Numbered from the stretch's first letter, positions 1 through 9,000 are shown. The stretch: 64,000 bases of DNA from Flavobacteriales bacterium (GCA_029262875.1 JAJCYO010000075.1:1-64000); one strand, 5' to 3'. Made by a program: numbers and translations. Notes: generated by a model not told the origin, from the letters alone.

Positions 1-52
1 CTAATTCTGGTTCGCACTATCCGAACATCACGATGCTATGTAACTGTATTAA

Positions 53-2059
53 AAATTTGGAGCAACGAAAACTGAATTAAAAAATATTCTATCCCTTGTT
101 CCGGCTGTTTACATGACTGATTTTGCTTCGGTAAAAACAGCTGGAAAACTCGAGTTGGATGGTTATGCTAAAGGAGTTTATACGGAAACAGCATTGCCTG
201 CATTTGGATTAGACTTAAAAGTAGAAGATGCAATGTTCAAATACCCTGACTTGCCAAAAGCGGTAAATAACATTCAGGTTGATTTACATGTAGACAATCC
301 AGGAGGAGGCGAAGACAACACCTTTGTTAACCTTAAACGGTTTTACATGGAAATGGCTGGAAATCCAATTGACATGAACATGAAAGTACGTACTCCTGTT
401 TCTGATCCGGATATTGACGGTGGAATTAAAGCAAAATTCAACATGGCTTCTGTAAAAGATGTTATTCCAATGGAACAAGGTGATGAAATGAATGGAAACA
501 TTACAGCTGATGTTCAATTAAAAGGAAAAGTATCTGCGATCGAAGAAGAAAGGTATGAAGAATTTACCGCTCAAGGTCAATTAATTATATTGGATATGGA
601 TTACAAAAGTGACTCATTACCATACGATGTGATGTTAAAGCAAATGTATTTGAACTTCTCTCCACAATTTGTCGAATTAGCTTCTTTCGAATCTCAAATT
701 GGAAAATCTGACATCAATGCCAATGGTAAAATAGAAAACTTTATTGCTTATGCTTTTGCAGATGATGAAGCATTAACTGGGCGATTTAACCTTAACTCCA
801 ATTTAATGGACCTAAACGAGTTTATGGAAGAGGATCCTGAGGTTGAAGAGGGAAGTGAAGCGGCAGAAGAAGAGCCATTAAGTGTCATTGAAATTCCTAA
901 GAACATTGATTTTGTATTGACTTCAAACATGAATAAGGTGATCTATGACAACTTAGAAATAGATAATCTTAACGGGGAGTTAAGCGTAAAAGATCAAAAG
1001 GTGAGCATGAATAATGTTGCTATGAATTTACTTAAAGGAAGTATGGTTCTTAGTGGTCACTACGAAACGACTAATCCTAAACAACCAGGATTTAGTTATA
1101 TCATGGACATTACTGATTTTGATATTGAAGCAGTGACATCCACGTTCAACACCATTGATGAAATGGCTCCTTATGCAAAAAACATGAAAGGTCGTTTCAA
1201 TACATCGTTAGTTGTAAATGGTGTATTAGATCAGGAAATGATGCCAGACTTAAATACAATGACTGGAAATGGTGACATGCTAACTAAAAGCATGAAAGTT
1301 GAAGACTTTAAAGCGCTTAACAAGTTAGGTGAAATTCTTAAAAATGATAAGTTCACGAAATTAGAAATTGATGATACTCGTATTAAATATACCTTTAAAG
1401 ATGGTAGAGTACACACAGAACCATTTGATATAAAAATGGGACCAATTACAGGAACCATGTCTGGCTCTAATGGCTTTGATCAAACAATGGACAATGTAAT
1501 GACGTTGAAAGTACCAAGTTCTGAATTAGGCGCTGGTGATGCAGTTGGTAAACTTAACGATCAAGCCGCAGGTTTAGGTATGAGCTTAAAATCTGCAGAG
1601 TTTGTTAATGTTGATGTTACCTTGAAAGGAACCGTAGATGATCCAAAGGTAGGCGTTAACTTAAAAGACGCTGTAGGGAGTGTTGTGGATGATGTAAAAG
1701 AACAGGTAAAAGAAAAAGTAGAGGAAACTAAAGAGGAACTAAAGAAGAAAGCAAGAGAGGAAGCAGATAAATTATTAAAAGATGCCAAAGCACAATCTGA
1801 TAAGATAAGAACGGAGGGTAAAAAGCAGGCGGATAAAGTTAGAGAAGAGGGTAGAAAACAATCTGACAAATTAATTAAAGAAGCAGGAAGCAATCCTTTT
1901 AAGAAAGCTGCGGCAAAGATAGCAGCTAAAGAAGCGATTAAACAAGCAGACAAACAGGCCGATAATGTTGAAAAAGAAGCTAATAAACAAGCGGATGGGG
2001 TTGATGCAAAAGCAAAAAAGGAAGCTGATAAAATTATGGCTGATGTAGAGAGTAAATAA
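53..2059 (+). CDS. AsmA-family protein, 5' end missing or frameshifted
   Basis: AsmA-like envelope protein; the family is linked to outer-membrane biogenesis and inter-membrane lipid transport. The frame is open from base 53, and the residues before the first ATG (113) already look like the family (KTELKNILSLVP), so 113 is probably an internal Met and the true N-terminus lies upstream. Repeating beta-rich segments fill roughly residues 1-540, with an AsmA C-terminal-like part near 390-545 counted from the ATG. The last 100 or so residues are very rich in Lys, Ala and Glu, with recurrent KQADK and KAREEADK units, and are predicted to form a long charged helix. In-frame stops at 41-43 and 50-52 break the upstream frame. 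It is followed after 28 nt by a PD40/OmpA gene on the same strand. Family call is good; exact role is unknown. Confidence 0.8.
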   Translation, partial: KFGATKTELKNILSLVPAVYMTDFASVKTAGKLELDGYAKGVYTETALPAFGLDLKVEDAMFKYPDLPKAVNNIQVDLHVDNPGGGEDNTFVNLKRFYMEMAGNPIDMNMKVRTPVSDPDIDGGIKAKFNMASVKDVIPMEQGDEMNGNITADVQLKGKVSAIEEERYEEFTAQGQLIILDMDYKSDSLPYDVMLKQMYLNFSPQFVELASFESQIGKSDINANGKIENFIAYAFADDEALTGRFNLNSNLMDLNEFMEEDPEVEEGSEAAEEEPLSVIEIPKNIDFVLTSNMNKVIYDNLEIDNLNGELSVKDQKVSMNNVAMNLLKGSMVLSGHYETTNPKQPGFSYIMDITDFDIEAVTSTFNTIDEMAPYAKNMKGRFNTSLVVNGVLDQEMMPDLNTMTGNGDMLTKSMKVEDFKALNKLGEILKNDKFTKLEIDDTRIKYTFKDGRVHTEPFDIKMGPITGTMSGSNGFDQTMDNVMTLKVPSSELGAGDAVGKLNDQAAGLGMSLKSAEFVNVDVTLKGTVDDPKVGVNLKDAVGSVVDDVKEQVKEKVEETKEELKKKAREEADKLLKDAKAQSDKIRTEGKKQADKVREEGRKQSDKLIKEAGSNPFKKAAAKIAAKEAIKQADKQADNVEKEANKQADGVDAKAKKEADKIMADVESK

Positions 2060-2087
2060 TACTTTCTAAAAACAAGAAAAAGGTAAA

Positions 2088-4091
2088 TTGAAGAAGTACA
2101 TTGTTTTAATAGTAACATGTGTTTTCTTTTTAGGTGTACATGCCCAAGAAGAAAACTGCCCTGAGCCAAAAAAGAAGGCAGTAAAATTATTTGAAGCTGC
2201 TAAAACGGGTACTTTCAAAGAGAAAAAGACCTTACTTATTCAGGCAATTAAGGCTGACCCCAATTACCTTGAGGCCTATGATGAATTAGCACACATGAGT
2301 GCCAGGAAAGCTGACAATGCTTTTAGTGCAGCCGACATAAATGCCTTTAAACAGCACGAAAACACAAAACTAAAATATTGGAAAAAGATCTATCAGATTT
2401 GCCCTGACTACAGGAACTTTTACCATGCCATGAAATTGGGTGATTATTATTTTGGTCAACGAAAATTTGTTCAATCTAAACCCTACTACCAAACCATTAT
2501 GGCTTCACCAAATGCCTACAAAAAGGATGAACGTTATGCTTATGATAGAATACAAGATATCGAGACCTATGTTGCGCTCGTAAATGATACGGTGCCATTT
2601 GCTCCAAAAAAAGTAGAAGGCCCATCCACTGATCTTGATGAGTATTTACCCATGCTATCTCCTGATAACAAGTACCTGTACTTTACCCGAAAAATGCCAG
2701 ATGAAACCAAGCAAGCCTTTGATGGTGGATTTAAAGAGCAATTTATAAAAAGTAGAAAGACCATGGGTGACCGATACAGTGGAGGTATCCCTATGGGCGA
2801 TCCTTTTAATTTAGGGCAATATCAAGGAGGTGTCTCCATATCGGTAAATAACAAACTGTTATTCATTACCATCGTTGAAGTGATTCCTTACCGAGGTAAA
2901 AACCGAGCTGGATTTGGACAAATGTTTGATAATGCTGACATTTTCTTTTCAGAATATAAAGATGGTAGATGGTCTAAACTTGAGTCTATTGGAAGTAACA
3001 TCAATACTCCTACCACATGGGAAGCTCAACCTTCTATCTCTTCTGACAACAAGACCCTTTATTTTACTCGGGTAACGGATGTTTTTGGAGGCGATATGGA
3101 CATTTACAAATGCGAAAGGCAACCTAATGGAAGCTGGGGAGATCCTATCAACTTAGGAGCTCCCATCAATACTCCTGGAGATGAGAAATCTCCGTTTATG
3201 CACTCCGACAGTCACACACTATACTTCTCTTCTGATTACCATATTGGTATGGGGGGCTATGATATTTTTTATTCTAAAATGGATGAAAAATCTAAGGTGT
3301 TTAAAAAACCTAAAAACATTGGAAACCCGATTAACACTACTAAAGATGAGCACGGGTTTATTGTAAGTAAAGACGGAGATAAAGCTTATTACGGCTCTGA
3401 TGATGATGGAAAAGATTTGAATATTTATTCTTTTGAGCTGTATGAAGAAGCCCGTCCTAAGTCAGTAGCCTTTGTAAATGGAGAAATCTTAAATAACCTC
3501 GGAGAAGTTCCTGACGGTGCTCAAGTCATTCTAAAAAACACGAAAACAGAAGAAGAAGTAGAAGCCGTAATTGACAAAGAAAGTGGTGAATATGTAGCGG
3601 TTATTACCGTTGAAAAAGACCAGGACGTATTGTTGACTGCCAAGAAGAAGGGTTTTGCATTCAGCTCTCAATTAATTTCTTCTAATGAAATTGTTGTTGG
3701 GAAACCAGTAAAGACAGAAAAGGTTGAGATTAAGCCCATTGAAGTTGGAGAAGCTTATCAAATTAACGACATTAATTTTGCCACCAATTCTTATGAAATT
3801 ACGCCAAGAATTGTGTTGGTACTAAATGAGTTTATTGATTTCTTGAAAATTAATGACAACCTTAAAATTGCCATTAACGGTTATACGGATAATGTGGGTA
3901 ATCCTGATGAGAACTTAGCGCTATCTGAAAACAGAGCAAAAGCAGTTTACGATTATTTGCTGATAGAAGACATTGATGCTTCCAGATTAACCTCTAAAGG
4001 ATTTGGGGAAGCCAACCCTATCGCGAAAAATGATACCGAAAAAGGACGTGCTAAAAACAGACGTACAGAGTTTGTGATTGTGAGTAAATAA
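2088..4091 (+). CDS. PorE-like TPR/PD40/OmpA outer-membrane-associated protein
   Basis: Begins at TTG (2088), which gives a clean signal peptide ending in HAQ. Residues about 25-160 look like TPR helices. About 175-460 hold PD40/WD40-like beta-propeller repeats (LSPDNKYLYFTRK, ISSDNKTLYFTR, DSHTLYFSSD). About 465-550 form a carboxypeptidase-regulatory-like beta domain. About 560-667 form an OmpA C-terminal peptidoglycan-binding domain with INGYTDNVG, NLALSENRAKAVYDYL and GRAKNRRTEF. This order matches T9SS component PorE, which anchors the secreton to peptidoglycan. Bacteroidota carry several paralogues of this architecture, including one at 27972 here, so the exact role is not fixed. It lies 28 nt after the AsmA-family gene. 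Confidence 0.85.
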   Translation: MKKYIVLIVTCVFFLGVHAQEENCPEPKKKAVKLFEAAKTGTFKEKKTLLIQAIKADPNYLEAYDELAHMSARKADNAFSAADINAFKQHENTKLKYWKKIYQICPDYRNFYHAMKLGDYYFGQRKFVQSKPYYQTIMASPNAYKKDERYAYDRIQDIETYVALVNDTVPFAPKKVEGPSTDLDEYLPMLSPDNKYLYFTRKMPDETKQAFDGGFKEQFIKSRKTMGDRYSGGIPMGDPFNLGQYQGGVSISVNNKLLFITIVEVIPYRGKNRAGFGQMFDNADIFFSEYKDGRWSKLESIGSNINTPTTWEAQPSISSDNKTLYFTRVTDVFGGDMDIYKCERQPNGSWGDPINLGAPINTPGDEKSPFMHSDSHTLYFSSDYHIGMGGYDIFYSKMDEKSKVFKKPKNIGNPINTTKDEHGFIVSKDGDKAYYGSDDDGKDLNIYSFELYEEARPKSVAFVNGEILNNLGEVPDGAQVILKNTKTEEEVEAVIDKESGEYVAVITVEKDQDVLLTAKKKGFAFSSQLISSNEIVVGKPVKTEKVEIKPIEVGEAYQINDINFATNSYEITPRIVLVLNEFIDFLKINDNLKIAINGYTDNVGNPDENLALSENRAKAVYDYLLIEDIDASRLTSKGFGEANPIAKNDTEKGRAKNRRTEFVIVSK

Positions 4092-4156
4092 ATATGCCTT
4101 ACATCTCTAACTTTTAGAGCGTACAATAATTAAAAGGCCCTACCCGTTTGTTATCT

Positions 4157-4885
4157 ATGAAAATTTTCATTTCATGCTTTTTTTCTTTTTACTTAACTAT
4201 AGGTTTTTCACAAAATGAACTTCAGGATTCTCTAATCTCAACAAATGATACTATTTCATTCTATAGTACTTTTAAGAAAGAAATAAGAGAAATAGAATTT
4301 AAACCAGCCAAATGGAACTTAAATAAAAATAATAAGCAATTAGTTGATTCGGTTGTAGCTTTATATCGATTTTATAAAAAGTGTGATTGTATCATTGACT
4401 TCCCAAAAGAACATAAGATAGATTCTACCCTTATAAATAAAAGAATCAATTCAGTTATTCAATATTTAAACGTAAAATTAGATACTTCCAAAATACGTTT
4501 AGATATATTTTATCCACGAGAAAGAAAAGAAAAATATCAACCCATTTTTGGCAACACCATTTCAAAAAAAACTCATAAACGTTATCAAAATATACTATTA
4601 TTAGAATTAGATTGCAGCAATACACTTTATGCAAAAAATGACTCAACACCTTTTACTGGTTATTATATTTTTCCTGGCGGTAATCGCATTGAATCAATGA
4701 CACACTATATAAATGGCATAAAAAATGGTCCTTTTTATCGCTGGAATTCCAATAAACTAAAAGTGACAGGAAATTATTCCATAGGGTTAATAAATGGCAG
4801 GTGGATTGTTTATTCCAAGAATGGTCAAATTCAATCTATAAAGCAATTTAGTGCAGGAAAAGAATTAAAAGACACTTCTAATTAG
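4157..4885 (+). CDS. Secreted protein with degenerate OmpA-like fold and MORN_2-type repeats
   Basis: A 242-residue protein starting at ATG 4157; a TTG 9 nt upstream is possible but extends the signal peptide for no gain. The signal peptide ends near GFSQ. Residues about 50-120 follow the strand-helix-strand-helix spacing of an OmpA-like domain (a long helix around QLVDSVVALYRFYKK, then INKRINSVIQYLN followed by SKIRLDIFYPR), but the NxxLSxxRA and GHxD signatures are lost. Residues 165-235 contain repeats of the YwqK/MORN_2 type (GYYIFPGGNRIESMTHYING, KLKVTGNYSIGLINGRWIVY). No specific function can be given. Its stop overlaps the convergent transporter gene by 4 nt. Confidence 0.6.
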   Translation: MKIFISCFFSFYLTIGFSQNELQDSLISTNDTISFYSTFKKEIREIEFKPAKWNLNKNNKQLVDSVVALYRFYKKCDCIIDFPKEHKIDSTLINKRINSVIQYLNVKLDTSKIRLDIFYPRERKEKYQPIFGNTISKKTHKRYQNILLLELDCSNTLYAKNDSTPFTGYYIFPGGNRIESMTHYINGIKNGPFYRWNSNKLKVTGNYSIGLINGRWIVYSKNGQIQSIKQFSAGKELKDTSN

Positions 4886-6189
4886 AGTAACGCTCCTACA
4901 ATAACAGCAGTAAATAAAGAGGCTAAGGTACCTCCTATTAATGCCCTGAATCCATATTTAGCCAATGTTGCTTTTCGCTCTGGAGCTAATGACCCTATCC
5001 CTCCTATCTGTATTCCTATAGAGGCAAAATTGGCAAAACCACACAATATGTATGTAGCCATAACCACAGATTTTTCTTCATGAAACTTTCCTGCATTCTT
5101 CATGTCTCCTAAAGAGACATAGGCTACAAATTCATTTAGGATCGTTTTCTCCCCAAGCAACTGACCAACCAAGACCATGTCTTCTGAACAGACCCCCATC
5201 AACCAAGCTATTGGTGCAAAGGCGTAGCCTAATAAAAACTGAAATGACAATCCATCAAAAGCAGTATTGGCAGCAATGATATCATTGAGCGCTATCCAAT
5301 CTCCAATCTTAAAAAGAATTGCATTCCCCATTGCCATAAGTGCAATAAACACCAATAACATCCCTGCTACGTTTACCGCTAATTTAATACCGTCAGTAGT
5401 TCCATTGGTAATAGCTTCTAAGGCATTGGAACCTATTTTCTCCTTGCTTATTTCTAATTTTTCATCAAACTCCTCTGTTTCTGGCACTAAAATTTTTGCT
5501 GCAACAACAGCTGCTGGTGCCGACATGACAGAAGCTGCTAATAAGTGTTTGGCAAAGTAAACTTGTTGAACAGGATCATCACCTCCTAAAAAACCAATGT
5601 ATGCCGCCAGCACTCCTCCTGCAATGGTAGCCATCCCCCCACTCATTAAACACATCAATTCTGATCCGGTCATCTTATTCAAGTAAGGTTTGACCAATAG
5701 AGGCGCTTCGGTCTGTCCTAAAAAGATATTACCGGCAGCAGCCAAACTTTCTGCTCCAGATAGATTCATGGCCTTTTTCATCACCCAGGCAAAACCATAA
5801 ACAATTTTCTGAAGTATACCCCAATAATAAAGCAAACTGGTTAATGCCGAGAAAAAAACTATTGTTGGCAATACCATTACCACAAAATTGACCAAAGAGG
5901 ACTCTATCTTTCCCGAAATAAAGCTTCCAAAAAGAAATTTTGTTCCTTCCTGTGTAAAACCTATTAATTCAGTGAATTTCTGGCTAATCCATTCAAATCC
6001 ATCAGCAACAAAACCAACTTTCAACACCAAAATAGCAAAGATTAATTGTATGCTCAGCCCCTTTAAGACCAACATCCAATCAATTTTCTTTTTATTGTTA
6101 CTAAATACCCAAGCAATTGCAAGTAAGGTAACCATGCCTAGTAATCCTCTAGCTATTGATTCAAAACTGATGGTTAAAAGCGTAGTCAT
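4882..6189 (-). CDS. Concentrative nucleoside transporter (NupC/CNT family)
   Basis: A 435-residue polytopic inner-membrane protein of the concentrative nucleoside transporter family, which couples nucleoside uptake to an H+ or Na+ gradient. The family core is clear: an N-terminal hydrophobic domain, the LGQTEAPLLVKPYL motif near residue 158, the SGGMATIAGGVLAAYIG segment, and the conserved C-terminal ILCGFANFASIGIQIGG helix with a following APERK loop. The length is normal for bacterial CNTs. Cation preference cannot be read reliably. It may work with the adenine deaminase-like enzyme at 43906 in purine salvage, but the two are not linked. It reads the same way as the bfn gene, 47 nt downstream of it. 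Confidence 0.92.
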   Translation of the reverse strand: MTTLLTISFESIARGLLGMVTLLAIAWVFSNNKKKIDWMLVLKGLSIQLIFAILVLKVGFVADGFEWISQKFTELIGFTQEGTKFLFGSFISGKIESSLVNFVVMVLPTIVFFSALTSLLYYWGILQKIVYGFAWVMKKAMNLSGAESLAAAGNIFLGQTEAPLLVKPYLNKMTGSELMCLMSGGMATIAGGVLAAYIGFLGGDDPVQQVYFAKHLLAASVMSAPAAVVAAKILVPETEEFDEKLEISKEKIGSNALEAITNGTTDGIKLAVNVAGMLLVFIALMAMGNAILFKIGDWIALNDIIAANTAFDGLSFQFLLGYAFAPIAWLMGVCSEDMVLVGQLLGEKTILNEFVAYVSLGDMKNAGKFHEEKSVVMATYILCGFANFASIGIQIGGIGSLAPERKATLAKYGFRALIGGTLASLFTAVIVGALL

Positions 6190-6236
6190 AGATGCAAATA
6201 AAGCAACAAGATATCAATTATTTTTTAGGTGGGGGA

Positions 6237-6860
6237 TTAATTTGCGTTCCGTTTATCTAACTCTTCCTTAATCTTAGAAGCCTCTTCGTAATTCTCACTT
6301 TCGATCGCATCTTGCAATCTTTTATTGAGTTCTTCTATCGTTAAATCATCATAACTCAACGACTTTGGTTCTTCAATGACAATTGCTTCTAAATCGTCTT
6401 CTATCGAATCAAGCTCTTTGGCCAATTCATCTTCTCCTTCTTGAGATTCATCCAAAATAATTCCTGCGCTTGCTAAGATAAACTCGTGGGTATAAATTGG
6501 ACATTTAAATCGAACAGCCAAGGCGATGGCATCAGATGTTCTGGTATCCACTTCTATTTCTTCTCCCTCTTTTTCTGATAATAATTTAGCATAGAATATG
6601 CCTTCTACTAAGTTATAGATAACGATTTCCTTTATTTCTATTTCGTAGACATCAGCAAAACTTTTAAATAAATCGTGTGTCAATGGTCTACTTGGTGTCA
6701 TCGATTCCAACTCAATGGCAATGGCCTGAGCCTCAAAACCACCAATGATAATGGGCAACCTTCTTTTTGCACCACTCTTCTCCCCTAACACCAACGCATA
6801 AGCTCCTGTTTGTGTTTGACTGTAAGAAAGTCCTATTATTTCTAATTCTATCTTATCCAT
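6237..6860 (-). CDS. Bifunctional nuclease (DUF151) with C-terminal UVR domain
   Basis: A 207-residue protein. Residues 1-140 are the DUF151/BFN domain (GAYALVLGEKSGAKRRLPIIIG, AIAIELE, TRPSD-type RTSDAIALAVR). A short acidic linker follows, then residues about 168-205 form a UVR motif (IEELNKRLQDAIESENYEEA, KIKEELDKR) as in UvrB/UvrC interaction domains. Plant and archaeal BFN proteins have nuclease activity, but the bacterial role is poorly known. The domain pair is typical of Bacteroidota. The start codon abuts the T-run of the terminator-like hairpin behind etfA, so transcription must read through or start within that hairpin. Confidence 0.9.
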   Translation of the reverse strand: MDKIELEIIGLSYSQTQTGAYALVLGEKSGAKRRLPIIIGGFEAQAIAIELESMTPSRPLTHDLFKSFADVYEIEIKEIVIYNLVEGIFYAKLLSEKEGEEIEVDTRTSDAIALAVRFKCPIYTHEFILASAGIILDESQEGEDELAKELDSIEDDLEAIVIEEPKSLSYDDLTIEELNKRLQDAIESENYEEASKIKEELDKRNAN

Positions 6861-6886
6861 AAAAAAAGGAGGTAAAAAATACCTCC
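6861..6886 (-). terminator. Intrinsic terminator of etfBA, directly before the bfn start codon
   Basis: Minus-strand hairpin with 7-bp arms (GGAGGTA / TACCTCC), a 5-nt T loop, then seven T residues (6867-6861) that run straight into the ATG at 6860. The sequence is a good rho-independent terminator for the upstream etfBA unit. Confidence 0.75.
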
Positions 6887-6907
6887 ATAAATTTAGTCAA
6901 TTTTTTA

Positions 6908-7858
6908 TTAAGCTCCTTTTAGTTTGTTTACTGCTTCAACTAATTTTGGAACAACTTCAAAAGCATCACCAACTATACCATAATCAGCAGCTTTAAAGAA
7001 TGGTGCTTCGGGATCGGTATTGATTACGACAATCACCTTACTCCCATTAACTCCAGCTAAATGCTGTATTGCTCCAGAAATACCTGCTGCAATGTATAAA
7101 TTTGGTCTAATGGCTATTCCAGTTTGTCCAACGTGCTCGTGGTGAGGACGCCAACCAATATCAGCAACAGGACGAGAACAAGCTGTTGCCGCTCCTAATG
7201 CTTTTGCTAAATCTTCAATCATTCCCCAGTTTTCTGGTCCTTTTAGACCTCTACCAGCAGAAACAACAACATCTGCTTCTGTTAAGGATAATTCTGTTGA
7301 TTCTTTTTTAATTTCTTTTACGGTTATTCCAGTACTTGGCAACTCCACTGAAAATGCTTCAACAGCTGCACTTCCTCCAGGGGTTACTTTATCTACTGAA
7401 TTTGGCAATACCGAAATAATTTTTGTTGCTGTCGTAATTTCTACTTCAGCAAATGCTTTTCCTGAAAAAACTGCTTTCTTCACTACATTTCCATTTGGCA
7501 ATGCAACTGCTCCACTTACCAATCCTGCATCTAATTTAGCTGATAGACGAGGTGCAACTGATTTTCCTGAATAATCATGTGCAAAAACAATGGTATCTGC
7601 TCCAGCTTCACCTGCTGCCTGAGCAACAACATGAGCTACTTTTTGAGGATCAAAATTATCTAAGCTTGCATCTGCAACGTGCATTACTTTTGATACTCCA
7701 TAATTTCCTAATTCTTCTAAGCCTGAGGCTGAACCTGCTACAACAGCAATGGCATCTGTACCGGCTGCTTGAGCCAATTGTGCACCATAATTTGCTGCTT
7801 CCAAAGCATTTTTAGTTAACGCTCCATTAGATGAATCTGCATATATTAAAACTGACAT
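6908..7858 (-). CDS. etfA: Electron transfer flavoprotein alpha subunit
   Basis: A 316-residue EtfA, the FAD-carrying subunit that takes electrons from acyl-CoA and related dehydrogenases and passes them to the quinone pool through ETF:quinone oxidoreductase. The N-terminal domain begins MSVLIYADSSNGALTKNALE. The C-terminal FAD-binding region shows VVSAGRGLKGPENW, GAATACSRPVADIGWRP, VGQTGIAIRPNLYIAAGISG and VVINTDPEAPFFKAADYGIVGD, all family signatures. Length is normal. It follows etfB by 23 nt in one transcript that ends in the hairpin at 6861-6886. Confidence 0.97.
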   Translation of the reverse strand: MSVLIYADSSNGALTKNALEAANYGAQLAQAAGTDAIAVVAGSASGLEELGNYGVSKVMHVADASLDNFDPQKVAHVVAQAAGEAGADTIVFAHDYSGKSVAPRLSAKLDAGLVSGAVALPNGNVVKKAVFSGKAFAEVEITTATKIISVLPNSVDKVTPGGSAAVEAFSVELPSTGITVKEIKKESTELSLTEADVVVSAGRGLKGPENWGMIEDLAKALGAATACSRPVADIGWRPHHEHVGQTGIAIRPNLYIAAGISGAIQHLAGVNGSKVIVVINTDPEAPFFKAADYGIVGDAFEVVPKLVEAVNKLKGA

Positions 7859-7881
7859 TTTTCTTTTTTTTAAGTGTTAAA

Positions 7882-8622
7882 CTAAATGGCTTTCGCTTCG
7901 TTGTGTAATAAATCAACCAATTCTTGTACATTATCTGCATCAACGTATCTGCAACCAGACTTTGCTGGAGGCAATGCAAATCCTTTTACCGATGTTGAAG
8001 CACTTGCTTCAGAAGCCGGAACAACATTTAACGGCTTACTTCTTGCCGCCATAATTCCTCTCATGTTTGGAATACGAGCCTCTGCCATTCCTTTGGCTGC
8101 ACTCAGTACAAATGGTGTATTTACTTCAATCACTTCTACTCCACCCTCTATCTCTCTTTCTATTGTAGCGGTGTTTCCGTTCATGTCTAATTTAGACGCT
8201 AACGAAACATACGGAGCATTCATCAATTCTGCCACCATACCTCCTATCTGTGAACCATTGTAATCGATTGTTTCCTTACCTGAAAGAATCATGTCATACC
8301 CTTGCTCTTTTGCATAATTGGCAATTTGTTTCGCTACGTATAAGGCATCTGTAGTTGCTGCATCAATTCTTACGGCATCATCTGCGCCAATGGCTAATGC
8401 TTTTCTAATGATTGGATCACTATCTGCTTCTCCAACGTTAAGAACAGTTACTGTTCCTCCATTGGCTTCTTTTAACTCTAAGCCTCTAACTAACGCATAC
8501 CATTCATCGTAAGGATTCACAATAAACTGCACGCCATTTTCATCAAACTTGGTATCGCCATCAGTAAATGCAATTTTAGCAGTAGTATCGGGAGCCTTAC
8601 TTATACATACTAATATCTTCAT
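7882..8622 (-). CDS. etfB: Electron transfer flavoprotein beta subunit
   Basis: A 246-residue EtfB, partner of EtfA; the subunit carries AMP. Signatures are MKILVCISKAPDTTAKI at the N-terminus, the VNPYDEWYALVRGLELKE segment, LSGKETIDYNGSQIGGMVAE and the C-terminal IPNMRGIMAARSKPLNVV recognition-loop region. It is the first gene of the etfBA pair. The upstream gap (8623-8784) holds a weak TAATTTCG element on the minus strand near 8665-8672 that could be its -7 box; the -33 element is not clear. Confidence 0.97.
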   Translation of the reverse strand: MKILVCISKAPDTTAKIAFTDGDTKFDENGVQFIVNPYDEWYALVRGLELKEANGGTVTVLNVGEADSDPIIRKALAIGADDAVRIDAATTDALYVAKQIANYAKEQGYDMILSGKETIDYNGSQIGGMVAELMNAPYVSLASKLDMNGNTATIEREIEGGVEVIEVNTPFVLSAAKGMAEARIPNMRGIMAARSKPLNVVPASEASASTSVKGFALPPAKSGCRYVDADNVQELVDLLHNEAKAI

Positions 8623-8784
8623 TATCTCTATATTAAATGTTGTAATTAATTATCGTTTTCGCCAACGAAATTAACAATAATACAGCGAATAAAAAATATG
8701 ATTTTGCTCAATAACGAAGAGTTTTGAACAAAGCACTCAACAAAATTTTAAACGGATTTAAATTCTTATCTTAAAACCAATGTT

Positions 8785-9000
8785 TTAGTTCCATCTCACT
8801 TGTTCAGATGGGCATTTTACTTCGCCATACTGACAATTTACACAACATTCATCTTCGTTTGCCTGAATTATTTCGTTACACGTTTCACATTCGTAAATAC
8901 GTGAGCTTTCCAAGGCTAACATTTCTACATTTTGATGTGCCCCACATTCCGGGCAAGTCAATTTGTTTTTATAAAGTACTTCTAAAACTAAATCATTCAT
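8785..9000 (-). CDS. Small zinc-ribbon protein of the GDCCVxCSYG type
   Basis: A 71-residue protein dense in cysteine: a CPECG pair near residue 16, a CETC pair near 38, then DECCVNCQYGEVKCPSEQ. The last stretch resembles the conserved GDCCVxCSYGxxxCPPIQ tail of a small uncharacterised family. The N-terminal CxxC pairs probably form a zinc ribbon. In this copy the usual Gly-Asp becomes Asp-Glu and the terminal PIQ becomes SEQ followed by VRWN, so it is a divergent member. It stands alone between etfBA and a lipoprotein gene. Function is unknown. Confidence 0.75.
   Translation of the reverse strand: MNDLVLEVLYKNKLTCPECGAHQNVEMLALESSRIYECETCNEIIQANEDECCVNCQYGEVKCPSEQVRWN

Noticed and set aside
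1561-2169. A 202-codon open frame on the minus strand opposite the AsmA tail and the start of the PD40/OmpA gene
   Set aside because: It is the mirror of a Lys/Ala/Glu repeat region that creates stop-free antisense; its protein is low-complexity Ser/Leu/Ala and has no start region of its own.
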